From positions 124,001-188,000 of the forward strand of contig NZ_CP080524.1 of assembly GCF_024746795.1 (NCBI RefSeq): DNA of 64,000 nucleotides. The letters run 5' to 3'. Of this stretch, positions 45,352 through 55,383 are shown piece after piece; position 1 is the first letter of the stretch; each line of letters opens with the position of its first letter. Made by a program: the position numbers and the translations under genes. The stretch comes from Mesorhizobium sp. AR10 (GTDB lineage: Bacteria; Pseudomonadota; Alphaproteobacteria; Rhizobiales; Rhizobiaceae). The notes under the pieces are model-generated. The model was not told the origin of the DNA. It worked only from the letters and a program-made list of their open reading frames with translations, and did not search any database.

Positions 45352-45990
45352 TCAGCAGTGTTGCGGCTCCTCGTCGGGTACCAGTTGCAGCTTTTCCGCC
45401 ATTCGGCTGAGCGCGAGAAGCGAATTGGCCTTCATCTTTCGCATCAGACGGCTGCGGTGGACCTTCACCGTGGCTTCGGCGATGCCGATGTCGCCGGCAA
45501 TCTGTTTGTTTAGGCGACCGCGCGCGACCTCAATCATGATCTCGCGCTCCCTGGGGCTCAGCGACGCGAAGCGCTCCCTGAGAGCGACCAGAGCCACTTC
45601 ATCCTCCCGCCTGGCACGATCGCGAGTGAGGCCGAGCTGAATGGCGTCGAGGAGTTCCTGGTCACGGAAGGGCTTTGTCAGGAACTCAATGGCACCACCC
45701 TTCATCGCCTGCACCGACATGGGAATATCGCCATAGCCCGTGATGAAGATGATTGGGATCTCCTTGTTCGAGATGGTGAGCTGACGTTGAAGATCAAGGC
45801 CGCTTCGGCCCGGCAATCTGACGTCGAGCACCAGGCAAGTGGGACCATCCGGCAGGTCTGCTTCGAGAAACTCGGGGATGGACGCAAACAGCCGGGCATC
45901 GAGTTCGAGCGATCGCAACAGGCGCCCGATCGAGGTTCGTAGGGCTGGATCATCGTCGATGACCAGGATGGTAGCGTTCGCGTCCGACAT
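45352..45990 (-). CDS. FixJ/NodW-type response regulator
   Basis: 212 residues. Receiver domain with acidic pocket ILVIDDDP, phospho-acceptor Asp in CLVLDVRLPG, Thr/Ser in FITGYGD and Lys in FLTKPFRD, followed by a LuxR-type helix-turn-helix (LSPREREIMIEVARGRLNKQIAGDIGIAEATVKVHRSRLMRK). It lies on the same strand downstream of the large kinase (gap of about 620 bases containing a dead receiver) and is its likely partner. Confidence 0.93.
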   Translation of the reverse strand: MSDANATILVIDDDPALRTSIGRLLRSLELDARLFASIPEFLEADLPDGPTCLVLDVRLPGRSGLDLQRQLTISNKEIPIIFITGYGDIPMSVQAMKGGAIEFLTKPFRDQELLDAIQLGLTRDRARREDEVALVALRERFASLSPREREIMIEVARGRLNKQIAGDIGIAEATVKVHRSRLMRKMKANSLLALSRMAEKLQLVPDEEPQHC

Positions 45991-46329
45991 TGCTGCTGCT
46001 CACGATCAAAGGCGGGCAAATGGGCCTTTGTCTCGGTCTGCAAGGTTCGCGTTACTCCTCCTCCGCAAACTTAGTCCTGACTGATGGACGTGAACAGTCA
46101 CATTTTTCCTCAAGGTGCGCGCGGCCGTAAGCGAGAGTTTACGCGTTTCGCGATCCGCTTGGCGACCATCCTCCCATACAGCTGCGGAATTCGGGGGCTG
46201 GCATAAGCCAAAGTTTACAATCGCTAGTATTGCTCCACCATCACTCTCGGGCGCACGCTAACTTGTCGCATGGGGTCCGGGGCATTGTCGCGGCCCCGCA
46301 TTGCAGTTCTGCGCACTTCCGGAGCGCAT

Positions 46330-46703
46330 ATGCCGGTGGCGTCGTTGATCTCGGTCGTCGAAAACGATCAGTTCTTTCGCGAATCCATGAGGAGGCTCAT
46401 GAGATCGGTTGGCTACGACGTCGCGGTCTTCTCTTCGGCGGCCGATTTCCTCGCATGCCTTGTCTCGCCGAACCGCCTGCCTGATCGCTGACATCAATAT
46501 GCCGGCGATGACCGGGTTCAAACTTTATGAGCACCTCATGTAAGGCCGGTTACGCGATTCCGCCGATTCTCGTTACTGCCTACCCCAACGATCTTGATCA
46601 AGCCCGCGCCCTAAACGATGGGGTCGTTTGTTACCTTCGTAAGCCGTTTGATAAGCGGCTTCTGGTACGGTGTCTTGGCGCAGCTGTTCAGTCCGGCGGC
46701 TGA
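46330..46703 (+). pseudogene. FixJ-like receiver domain, frameshifted
   Basis: Three frames in succession read a receiver: MPVASLISVVENDQFFRESM...VFSSAADFLA, then TACLIADINMPAMTGFKLYEHL, then GYAIPPILVTAYPNDLDQAR...YLRKPFDKRLLVRCLG. Frameshifts lie at about 46455-46475 and 46535-46550. The phospho-acceptor Asp, the Thr and the Lys would all be present in a whole protein. It is only a single receiver, so a truncated or single-domain regulator. Its 3' end overlaps the end of the large kinase gene on the other strand by about 90 bases. Confidence 0.75.
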
Positions 46704-49700
46704 GCGACGAAACGTCGTGAGTTCCTTGCCATCCCTGGGCAAGGAGAACTGAAATACTGCGCCTCTAAGCTCGTTCGCGTCAGCCCACAGCCGGCCCCCA
46801 TGGGCATCGATGATCGATCGGGAGATCGATAAGCCCATCCCTACTCCGCTCGACTTCGTCGTGTAGAAAGCATCGAAAACGCGTTCGCCGTGTTCCGGAT
46901 CAATGCCCGGCCCAGTATCGCGCACGGACACGAGAACGCCACCGGTCCCGGTTTGCTCAGTGCTGATCGACAACTCCCGCGGCCCCTCCTCGACCGTGCT
47001 CATGGCTTCGATCGCGTTCAGGATCAGGTTCAGAACGACCTGTTGCAGTTTGACACGATCCCCCTCGACGGGAGCTAGCCCCTCCATAAGGCGAGTCTGG
47101 ACCGAGACTCGATTCTTGGCGAATGCGCTTCGCGTCAAGCCAATCACCTCGTTGATCGCTTCGTTCAGATCGAAACGGGACTTTCGCGGAGGCGCCTTCT
47201 TGATCTGGTCACGGATGCGGTCGACGATATCCCCGGCTCGATCCGCATCGTCGACGATACAGGCGAGCGCTTCTCCGATTTCGGCCAGATCCGGCGATTT
47301 TCGGTCCAGGAAATGCATCGCCGCACGGGCGTTGTTGCGCGCGGCGGCGATGGGTTGCGTGATTTCGTGAGACAGCGAGGCCGCCAATTCCCCCATCAAG
47401 CTCACACGGTTCATGTGGGCGAAATCCGATTGCATCTGATCCAATCGCGCCAGGGCTCGTATGCGATCCTCGATGTCTGTTAGTAGAACGTACCAGCGCA
47501 TGATGCGCCCGGTGTCATCGCGAACAGCGCCGCCGCGGGTCTCAAACCAGCGATATTCGCCGTCGAAGCGGCGCAAGCGTTGTTCGAAGTGGTATGGAAT
47601 CTCGGAAGCCATCGCTCTTTTGAGATTTTCAAGCATCTGGGGAAGGTCTTCAGGATGTACCATATCCGTTGCCTGCCAGTCCCTTTGCTCGACCAGCGAC
47701 CGGCCAAAATACTCGAGGCATTGGCGATTGACGGTTTCGACTTCACCGTTCGGGGTCATGATCGCAACGAGACCCGCTATCCCGTCGAGTGCTGAACGTG
47801 CACTTCGTTCGCTTTCACGCAGCGCCTGCTCGGCGCGGACGAGTGCTGTCACGTCGGTGCCGGTGCCACGATAACCACGGAATTCTCCGTCGGCGTCAAA
47901 TACAGGCTTGCCGCTAGTGGCAATGAAGCGCGCCGAGCCATCGTCGGCTGCGACCCGGAAGACAAAACCGCGAAACGGCCGGTGCGCCTCCAGGGTGGCG
48001 ATGTGCCGGCGCCACTTCTCCGGCTCCTCATCGAGGTCGGTAGCGAAATCCCATCGCGTTAGGCGGATCCGGCGTGCGGGGCTGGTACCGAAGATCGCGA
48101 ACTGCTCCGACAGATGGATGAAACGATGGTCCGGTCCCGTCTCCCAAAGCCAATCAGAGGCAATCTCGGCGTAGTCGCGAAAGCGCTGCTCGCTCTCGCG
48201 AAGCGCCTCTTCGGCCTGCTTGGTTGCAGTGACGTCTGTAACCGCGCCAAAAAACTCGATGTTGTCCGATGCGTCCTTCACCGCGTGAGCCACGGCATGG
48301 ACATGTTTCACCGCGCCGTCGGGCATCAGCAAGCGATACTCATGCGAAAAATCCTTCACGTCTCTGGCCGCACGGTCGATGGTCTGTTGCACGGCAGCAC
48401 GATCGTCCGGATGGGTACGTTGAACGACCATGTCGGTGGTGAAGGAAGGAGCCCTGTCGTATCCAAAGATCCTGAAAGTCTCGTCCGACCAGATGACTTC
48501 GCCGGTGGCGATGTTCCAGCCGAAGCTGCCAGTGCGGCTCAATCGCTGCGCCTCCGCCAGATAGGCCTCGCTGCGTCGCAGTTCCTCCTCCGCTCGCTTG
48601 CGTTCAGAATAGAGGCGGGCATTTTCTAGCGAAATCGCGGCCTGCGAGGCCAGCAATTCCAACACCGCCACCCGGCTCGACGTGAACGCGTACGGCGTCA
48701 GGTTGTTCTCAAGATAGAGTGCGCCGACCAGCTTCGTCTGTTTGACGATGGGCAGGCACAGGACGGATCTCGGGTGCTTTTGCCGGACATACTCGTCGTC
48801 CGAATACAAGTTCCTCACCGAAGCGTCATCAAGCACCACGATCTCCCGCGTCCGGATCACGTAGTGAAGCGCGGATTGGGGGAGTGCCAACGGATTTAGG
48901 ACCACCTCTCGAACAGAGACCTCGATTCTGCCTTGGCCGGCGGTGGCCTCCGCCACGATCTGCGGCTCGTCGTCCCTGAAAGTGATGAGCAGGCCGCGCT
49001 CGGCGCCCGCATGCTCGAGCGTGATCGTCATGAGGGTTTCAATAAGCTTGTTGAGTTCGATCTCGCCCGACACCGCCTGCGAAGCCTTGACCGCCGTCTC
49101 GACATCCAGCTGCGCGACGGGCGCGCCAATGGTTGCGGCGTGCGAGGTCGGGGTCCTTTCCTCCCGCAAGTGCGGGTAGCGTTCTTCGAGTTGCTTGACC
49201 TTGCCGAGCGCGCCCCATCGGAGGTAGCAGTGCCGGGCGTCCCGCAGACAGACGTGCGCGAACCTCTCGAAGCCTCGCGCGGCATAGAACTGCGCGGCCA
49301 GCTCGTGGGCCAGCCCCTCGTTCTGCACGAAACCGTTTTCCCGAGCCGACTGAATCGCATGCTCGTACAAGCGCATCGCATCGGCGTCTCGCCCTTCCAG
49401 GCGGGCGATCTCGGCTGACACGAGCGCGTGCTTTTCGGCGAATGTCGGCGGATAGTTTTCAGCCCATTCGCGCAGCTGTTCCTGGTGCGCTGTCAAGACT
49501 TCGCGCCACTCTTGCTGCTGGTTGGCCGACCCATTCTCGTAGCATGCCGCCACCGTCAGCGCGGCGTAATAAAAATAGTCGAGCCGCTGAATATGGATGG
49601 CTGAGGCCCAAAGCAGCGCCTTGGCCTTGTCGGCTGACGCGAGCGCCTCAGCGTAGTCGCCTGAGAGGAAGCGCGCCTTCAGCTTAAGGATCCAATAAAA

Positions 49701-52700
49701 GCAGACGGTTGTGGGTGAGTTCCCCCCCAGCTCCGCTTCGAACGCCGTCTCGTCGAATTGCGCATCGCTGAAGGTGGAGAAGCTCGCAGTCCGTCCCTGC
49801 ATGGTTGCGATGAAGCGTTGCTGGCTCACAATGACGGCGGCGACGTCTTGGTACCGGGCCTTCCGGACGAAGTGCAGGCTCTCCTCCGTCTCGCGCCACA
49901 CCGCGTCGAGCGGATCGTTTCGCAGAAGAAAATCTGTGATACTTTCGACCATGCTGAAGCAGGCATAAGTCAGATCCCCCGTCTCAATCGCAGCGCGAAA
50001 AGTAACACGCATGAAATCGATCGCGGTCCCGATCGGCTGAGTCCAGAGCGCGGCGATTCCCGCCGTCTCGTAGACTTTCGCTCGCGAGGCGATAAAGCCG
50101 TGCTTGTCGACGAGGGCGCAGGCGAGGTTGGCGAAACGGTGCGCATCGGGGTAACGGTGAAACAACGGGCCGAGGATTTGTCCTAGAAGGGCATAGCCGA
50201 GTGGGGATGCGTCGCTAATTCCGTGCTGTATCCCCAACTTCGCCATTCGACAAGCAATCAGGCAATATAAGTGAAGGTCGGTAAAGTAGGCGGCCGGGGT
50301 TAGGGCCGAGAGCACCCGCATGCCGGCCTGCAGTTCAGGATTGGTCATCGGCGGCAGGTCGATCAGGCTCTCGATTGGCCGCCCGTCCAGGGTCTGCCAG
50401 ACCGACTCGTACTCGGCCTGCACCTGCTCCCAGGTCGGGTGTGCAGGCAGATCAATGTCCAGCAATCGCAGGCCGATGAGCGCGCTGTCCACAGCTTGCG
50501 CGGTTTCAGACCTCGCGGTAAAGAGCGAAACGTTGAGAACGTAGACAGCCGCCCGGTCGACTTTCAAAGTGGCGCGCTGCAGCAGTTCACCAATCAATTG
50601 CGCGCCCCTGTCGAAGTCACCGGTTAGAAACTCGCACTCCGCGCGTTCGAGCCACAGGCTGAATGTTAACTCGTACTGGCTGCCCCAGTCGCTTTCGCCC
50701 AACAGCGCCATGCCTGCCGCAAAATAGGCGCGCGCCGACGCATAGGCAGCCGACGCCTTGGCTTTTCGCCCGGCGCGCAGATCGATCGCCGCCACCTGCG
50801 CTCTCTCGTTCCGGTCGATCAGCCGTGCGGCGCCTCGACTTAGCTGGCTTGCGACATCGAACAAATGCTCGGCGAGCTGGTCCGCCGCCATGCTCGTCAG
50901 CAGGGCACGGCCGATTCGCAAGTGAACATCGGCACGGTGCTCTTGCGGGATCAGCGAATAGGCCGCCTGCTGGATCCGATCGTGCAGGAAGGTGTAACCG
51001 GTCTCCTGCCGCATGACGAGCCCTGCGCAGACGGCATCCCAGAGCGCTGCATGCACCCCCGCCTCCGTTTCCTCGTAAACCAAAGCCAGGGTGGCGACAT
51101 CGGAGGCGTTGCCAAGGCAGGCGAACTGTTTCATCCCTTCCTGGGTGGGGATGGAGAGCCGCTTCATCTTTTCGACCAGGAGATCCGCGACGTTGTCGGT
51201 GTAACTCCTGGCGTGGATGCGATCAATGTCCCATCGCCAGGCTGGCGCGGCGGGGTCGAACACGAGGAGCCCGTCCTCGTTCAGCGCGGTCAGGAACTGG
51301 ATCGCAAAGAATGGATTGCCGCTGGTCTTCTCGTACACCAGTTGCGCCAGCGGTCGTGCGCGTTCCGGCTCGCAATGCACTGCGTCCATGATGAGCCGGC
51401 CGATATCGTGGAGTTCCAGAGGTGTCAGCACGATCTCCTCGATCCTTGCTCCTGTCTCGCGTATCGCGCCGAGCGTCCGCATGAGCGGATGCGCGGGGTC
51501 GACCTCATTGTCCCTGTAAGCCCCGACCAGCAGCAGATGCCCTACCTCCGTATGGGTGACCAGATGCTCGAGGAGGTCGAGCGTCGCGGCATCCAGCCAT
51601 TGCAAATCATCGAGGAACAGCGCCAGTGGGTGCTCTGCCCGCGCGAACACAGCGAGGAAGCGCCGGAAAACCATCTGGAAGCGGTTCTGTGCATCTTGTG
51701 GAGGCAAGTCCGCGACCGGCGGTTGTTTCCCGATCACGAGTTCCAATTCGGGAACGAGGTTGACGATAAGCTGGCCGTTGGGGCCGAGTGCCTCGCTCAG
51801 CGAGTCCCGCCAACGGCCAAGTTCGGTTTCGCTCTCGCCAAGAAGGGGCCGCACGAGACTCCGGAAGCCCTGAGCCAGGGTGGCATACGGGATGTCGCGC
51901 TTGTACTGGTCGAACTTGCCAGAGGCGAACCGCCCGCGTGGCGGGACGAGCGCCTTCTGGAGTTCGTTCACCAGCGACGACTTGCCGATGCCGGCATACC
52001 CTGAGACGAGCACCAGTTCGGTTGTGCCATTTGCCACGACCCGGTCGAAGGCGCGAAGCAGCGTCCCGATCTCATGCTCCCGGCCGTAGAGCGTCTCCGG
52101 CGTCACCAGACGGTCCGACACATCGCTAACGCCGAGCGGGAACGGCTCTAAGCGATGTTGCGACTGCCATTGTGCCAGGCACGTGCGCAGATCGACCGAG
52201 AGCCCGGCGGCGGTCTGGTAGCGGTCCTCGGCGGTCTTGGCGAGAAGCTTCATCACCATTGCCGAGACCGGTCCCGGGATGCCCGATACCCGCTCGTCGG
52301 GCGGTGTCGGTTGGCGGGCAATGTGGCAGTGCACCCATTCCATCGGATCGGAGGCGGTGAAGGGAAGCGCGCCCGTCAGCATCTCGTAGAGGGTGACCCC
52401 AAGGGCATAGAGATCGCTGCGCGCATCGATCGAGCGGTTCATCCGGCCCGTCTGTTCGGGGGCCATGTAGGCGAGCGTTCCGGCGATCACCTCCGGCGGC
52501 GCGGGCGCCTGGCGCTCGCGTGGGAGACGCGAGGCGATGCCAAAGCCCGTGAGCCAGACGCCGCCGCTTGCAGAGTCCACCAGGATGTTGGCCGGCTTGA
52601 TGTCCTTATGGATCAGCCCGCGCACGTGCACCTGGCCGACTGCGGCCGCGAGCGGGATGGCTATGCGCAGGAACTGTGTCACATCCATCGGCTGGCCGAG

Positions 52701-52973
52701 CGTCTGATCGAGCGGCTCGCCGCCGGGATCCTCCAGCACCAACGCGGTGCGGCCCTCGTGGCGGGACAAGTCGACCGGCCGGACTGCCCAGTCGGGATTC
52801 AATTCAGCCTTGAGCTCATGTTCATGTTCGAGCCGCTTGACAGACTCTCGCGCGGAGTGTTCCCCGATGGGCGCGACCAGCAAGATCGGGTCCAAGCCGT
52901 CGCCTGAGCCGCGGTAGAGTGTGAACTCGCCCCTCCGCAACGCCGAGAATACATACCCCGAAAGCTCCGTCAC
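46611..52973 (-). CDS. Giant sensor: pseudokinase + AAA ATPase + GAF + PAS + histidine kinase
   Basis: 2120 residues, start GTG with AGGAGG five bases upstream. Order: Ser/Thr-kinase-like domain (about 10-275), AAA/NB-ARC-type ATPase with Walker A GYAGIGKSS (about 325-332) and FLDDLQWLD, a long helical (TPR-like) region, GAF (about 1290-1460), three PAS domains (about 1470-1850), HisKA with SLSHEITQP (His about 1869) and ATPase with NLILNAIEAM, DTGPGID, GVGMGLSIS. This is the trifunctional kinase family known in rhizobia and cyanobacteria. In the kinase domain HKDIKPANIL is present, but DFG reads GFG and the lysine and glycine loop are not evident, so it is probably a pseudokinase. The last 35 residues are antisense to a receiver remnant. 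Confidence 0.92.
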   Translation of the reverse strand: MTELSGYVFSALRRGEFTLYRGSGDGLDPILLVAPIGEHSARESVKRLEHEHELKAELNPDWAVRPVDLSRHEGRTALVLEDPGGEPLDQTLGQPMDVTQFLRIAIPLAAAVGQVHVRGLIHKDIKPANILVDSASGGVWLTGFGIASRLPRERQAPAPPEVIAGTLAYMAPEQTGRMNRSIDARSDLYALGVTLYEMLTGALPFTASDPMEWVHCHIARQPTPPDERVSGIPGPVSAMVMKLLAKTAEDRYQTAAGLSVDLRTCLAQWQSQHRLEPFPLGVSDVSDRLVTPETLYGREHEIGTLLRAFDRVVANGTTELVLVSGYAGIGKSSLVNELQKALVPPRGRFASGKFDQYKRDIPYATLAQGFRSLVRPLLGESETELGRWRDSLSEALGPNGQLIVNLVPELELVIGKQPPVADLPPQDAQNRFQMVFRRFLAVFARAEHPLALFLDDLQWLDAATLDLLEHLVTHTEVGHLLLVGAYRDNEVDPAHPLMRTLGAIRETGARIEEIVLTPLELHDIGRLIMDAVHCEPERARPLAQLVYEKTSGNPFFAIQFLTALNEDGLLVFDPAAPAWRWDIDRIHARSYTDNVADLLVEKMKRLSIPTQEGMKQFACLGNASDVATLALVYEETEAGVHAALWDAVCAGLVMRQETGYTFLHDRIQQAAYSLIPQEHRADVHLRIGRALLTSMAADQLAEHLFDVASQLSRGAARLIDRNERAQVAAIDLRAGRKAKASAAYASARAYFAAGMALLGESDWGSQYELTFSLWLERAECEFLTGDFDRGAQLIGELLQRATLKVDRAAVYVLNVSLFTARSETAQAVDSALIGLRLLDIDLPAHPTWEQVQAEYESVWQTLDGRPIESLIDLPPMTNPELQAGMRVLSALTPAAYFTDLHLYCLIACRMAKLGIQHGISDASPLGYALLGQILGPLFHRYPDAHRFANLACALVDKHGFIASRAKVYETAGIAALWTQPIGTAIDFMRVTFRAAIETGDLTYACFSMVESITDFLLRNDPLDAVWRETEESLHFVRKARYQDVAAVIVSQQRFIATMQGRTASFSTFSDAQFDETAFEAELGGNSPTTVCFYWILKLKARFLSGDYAEALASADKAKALLWASAIHIQRLDYFYYAALTVAACYENGSANQQQEWREVLTAHQEQLREWAENYPPTFAEKHALVSAEIARLEGRDADAMRLYEHAIQSARENGFVQNEGLAHELAAQFYAARGFERFAHVCLRDARHCYLRWGALGKVKQLEERYPHLREERTPTSHAATIGAPVAQLDVETAVKASQAVSGEIELNKLIETLMTITLEHAGAERGLLITFRDDEPQIVAEATAGQGRIEVSVREVVLNPLALPQSALHYVIRTREIVVLDDASVRNLYSDDEYVRQKHPRSVLCLPIVKQTKLVGALYLENNLTPYAFTSSRVAVLELLASQAAISLENARLYSERKRAEEELRRSEAYLAEAQRLSRTGSFGWNIATGEVIWSDETFRIFGYDRAPSFTTDMVVQRTHPDDRAAVQQTIDRAARDVKDFSHEYRLLMPDGAVKHVHAVAHAVKDASDNIEFFGAVTDVTATKQAEEALRESEQRFRDYAEIASDWLWETGPDHRFIHLSEQFAIFGTSPARRIRLTRWDFATDLDEEPEKWRRHIATLEAHRPFRGFVFRVAADDGSARFIATSGKPVFDADGEFRGYRGTGTDVTALVRAEQALRESERSARSALDGIAGLVAIMTPNGEVETVNRQCLEYFGRSLVEQRDWQATDMVHPEDLPQMLENLKRAMASEIPYHFEQRLRRFDGEYRWFETRGGAVRDDTGRIMRWYVLLTDIEDRIRALARLDQMQSDFAHMNRVSLMGELAASLSHEITQPIAAARNNARAAMHFLDRKSPDLAEIGEALACIVDDADRAGDIVDRIRDQIKKAPPRKSRFDLNEAINEVIGLTRSAFAKNRVSVQTRLMEGLAPVEGDRVKLQQVVLNLILNAIEAMSTVEEGPRELSISTEQTGTGGVLVSVRDTGPGIDPEHGERVFDAFYTTKSSGVGMGLSISRSIIDAHGGRLWADANELRGAVFQFSLPRDGKELTTFRRSAAGLNSCAKTPYQKPLIKRLTKVTNDPIV

Positions 52974-53480
52974 CAGGGCCTCCTGTCAGCCCCCTCTTCA
53001 CCCTTTGGTACAGTGACTAGTTTTGCTCCTGCTCGTCAATCCATCCAACCGAGGCCGAAAACATGCAACCGCGGACGATCGAGGTCACGGAGGGCCTTTT
53101 GATGCGAGCATACGGCGAACTGAAACGTCACGCCAGACTTCGGAATCGCGAAGGCCCGCGATGAACCACCAACGTCAGCTTTCCTATGATGTTTGCCTTG
53201 CAGCAGTCAGTCCGCTTCCGGCCCAAATGCTGCCGGGCGGCTATGCGCCGCGTGTCGGCCATAGAGGCGAACTTTGCCTCCGCCCGGAAGCAGACATTGC
53301 GGTTGACCGCTGGAGGTCGTGCTTGCGCCAGGAGCGGTCGTTAAAGCGATCAAGGCCGAGCGGCCGAACCCACCCTTTGCGGCCCTCGGCAAGACGCGTC
53401 GTATGGCTGTGGTTAAATCCAGGGGTGGCGTTTCCCATCGCACCCAGACTGAGCTCGCTGGGCCTCCTACCGGGTTTGAG
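52974..53480. other. Gene-free stretch containing repeat copy D
   Basis: 507 bases between the large kinase start and the DUF1194 gene. No convincing gene. It contains a diverged copy of the dispersed repeat at about 53229-53330 and would hold the promoter of the large kinase. Confidence 0.5.
53229..53330 (+). repeat. Dispersed intergenic repeat, copy D
   Basis: Core reads GGCTATGCGCCGCGTGTCGG then CCATAGAG, and the tail GAAGCAGACATTGC followed by CGCTGGAGGTCGTG matches copy C over about 30 bases with few differences, so the element is at least about 100 bases long. Confidence 0.7.
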
Positions 53481-54212
53481 TCAGTTGTCTGATGGGCCTC
53501 GCGCATCCATGTCCATGCCTATTTCAATCACCAATTTCCGGCGGAGGGCTACAGCATAGTCGCTTGCGCCCGTTGGCGTGATAACGAAGGCTAGAGGGCC
53601 GCCAATGACATTCTCGGTGAAATATGATGCCAAGCTATGACTGGAGCCGTCAGTTGACGGCAGCGAAATCGCGTTGACAGTGTAGCCCTTGGCAATCGCC
53701 TTCAGCCGACTCTGCTGGACAGGAGGGCCGTTATTGTTTTCGCCATTGGCAGAAATATCGATGATTTTCCTGTCAGCCGTTCCGGGGAACTGGTCGAGGA
53801 GCAGACTTCCGACGTCGATGGCATAAGAGATCGAGGTTCCACCCCGACCCCGGCGCCCATAGCCCCTGTCTCCCTTCTTTCTTATCACCGATGCAGCGGC
53901 CTCTGCATCTTCAAGTCCGCAGATGCTTGTCCATGGTAGCACTTTCCGCATACGCCCCGAACTTGACCATTCGAAATAGATGATGGAAATGCAGCCGACA
54001 TGGTTGCGGGCAATGGCCGCAATGATCTCTGGCGAAGTGATTGCCGCGGCATGCCCATCACGCTGCAGGTCGGCGGTATCGGGATCAACCGACGACGAGA
54101 AATCGACCGCGAATACTATCGCCGCGTCAACGTCTGCGGCGTGTGCCTGGAGGCCCCATATCATCGAAGCCGCAAGCGTACCAATCAGTCCCAAACGCGA
54201 GTTCGTGCCCAT
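53481..54212 (-). CDS. DUF1194-type secreted VWA-like protein
   Basis: 243 residues from the ATG at 54212. A signal peptide ends about LQAHAAD. The MIDAS-like start DVDAAIVFAVDFSSSVD, RGRGGTSISYAIDVG and IIDISANGENN match the DUF1194 family of von Willebrand factor A-like proteins. The metal-binding DxSxS is present. Export to the periplasm is expected; ligand unknown. Its start overlaps the end of the upstream EamA gene frame by about 86 bases. Confidence 0.85.
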   Translation of the reverse strand: MGTNSRLGLIGTLAASMIWGLQAHAADVDAAIVFAVDFSSSVDPDTADLQRDGHAAAITSPEIIAAIARNHVGCISIIYFEWSSSGRMRKVLPWTSICGLEDAEAAASVIRKKGDRGYGRRGRGGTSISYAIDVGSLLLDQFPGTADRKIIDISANGENNNGPPVQQSRLKAIAKGYTVNAISLPSTDGSSHSLASYFTENVIGGPLAFVITPTGASDYAVALRRKLVIEIGMDMDARGPSDN

Positions 54213-55182
54213 TTCCCACCCTTGCTCGATCCTCAATCCGTGACGGTCCAGATACGTCGCTCACGACCACCCCACTTGAACTGCCAAGGGATTTATCTTC
54301 AGTCCGCCGCCATCGGCTTGGCAATTTCGGATCCACTGACAGCGACAGCAAGATGATAGCTCCAAGCACGATCGCGGCACCGAGAGCCCCGACCGACGAC
54401 AACCGCTCCCCAAGAAACATGGCCGCGCCAATCGCTCCGAACACGCTCTCTGCGCTGACGATCACGGCGGCATGGCTGGCCGAGGTAAACCGTTGGGCGA
54501 TCGTCTGGATGCCGAAGGCGGCCGCGGTCGAGAAGATGCCGAGCACCGCGAGTTCCGGAGCCGCGTCGCTGATGGCAGCCATCGATAAATTGCCCTGAAG
54601 GGCGCCGATCGGCAGCGTGATGACGGCCGCGCCGAGAAATTGAGCGGCAGCCGTTGTGACCGGCGCGCCGTGGGTCCGCATGTGGCGGCCAAGCTCCACC
54701 ATCCAAAGCGCGTAGCATGCGGCCGAAAGTATCGCCGCGAGATCGCCCTGGCTGAAGCTGGTGGCCAAGCCGCCGGACAGCAGCAGCACGCCGACCAATG
54801 TCCCGCCCGCCGCAAGTCCGACGACCGCGGTCGGTCGCTCGCCGATCAGGAACCAGGCTGCGAGCGGTGTCATTACCGTTGCCGTGCTCACCAGGAAACT
54901 CGCATTGGTAACCGAGGTGCCGAGATAGGCGACCTGCTGGATGGCAATGGAAATTGAAAACAGCGCGCTGACCTTGATAAGACTCATCCAGCAGCCGGGT
55001 CCGAACTTCCTTCCTTGTTCGAGCATCGTCAGCGGCGCGGCCATGAGCCGCGCGATCAGGCAGCGCAAGCCTACGGCGCTGAGCGGATCGAGATGATCCA
55101 GCACGGTCTTCTGCGCGACATTGCCGAACCCCCAAAAGGCGGCGGCAAGCAGAAGCAGATAGTTGGCCTGTATCTTCGACAT
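54127..55182 (-). CDS. EamA-family (DMT) transporter
   Basis: 351 residues from the ATG at 55182. Ten predicted helices in two repeats (LLLAAAFWGFGNVAQKTVLD; LAAILSAACYALWMVELGRH), with LGERLSSVGALGAAIVLGAII for the last. The normal C-terminus would end around residue 290; the last 60 residues are polar, basic and overlap the next gene, so the true stop may have been lost to a frameshift. Substrate unknown; DMT transporters export metabolites or amino acids. Confidence 0.88.
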   Translation of the reverse strand: MSKIQANYLLLLAAAFWGFGNVAQKTVLDHLDPLSAVGLRCLIARLMAAPLTMLEQGRKFGPGCWMSLIKVSALFSISIAIQQVAYLGTSVTNASFLVSTATVMTPLAAWFLIGERPTAVVGLAAGGTLVGVLLLSGGLATSFSQGDLAAILSAACYALWMVELGRHMRTHGAPVTTAAAQFLGAAVITLPIGALQGNLSMAAISDAAPELAVLGIFSTAAAFGIQTIAQRFTSASHAAVIVSAESVFGAIGAAMFLGERLSSVGALGAAIVLGAIILLSLSVDPKLPSRWRRTEDKSLGSSSGVVVSDVSGPSRIEDRARVGNGHELAFGTDWYACGFDDMGPPGTRRRR

Positions 55183-55383
55183 ATCGATGCGGCCGTCACA
55201 CTCCATCTCGGTGGTTCCCGGAGGGCGACGCCAGCGCGCTCTCGGCTCGCCCCTCCTGGAGCAGCCAGCCAGGTTCGAGATCAGCGAGGATCTTTCTCCA
55301 GTGGCCGCGAGGCGATCGAAAAGCGGCGGGCGAGCCCCGCCGCCTGGAAGTCGGATGTCGATCGTGCTGGCCGACTTTTGTTA

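Noticed and set aside
50865..52004. 379-codon plus-strand open frame inside the giant kinase
   Set aside because: Antisense of the ATPase domain; no independent signal.
52155..52907. 250-codon plus-strand open frame over the pseudokinase domain
   Set aside because: Antisense of conserved kinase motifs; not protein-like.
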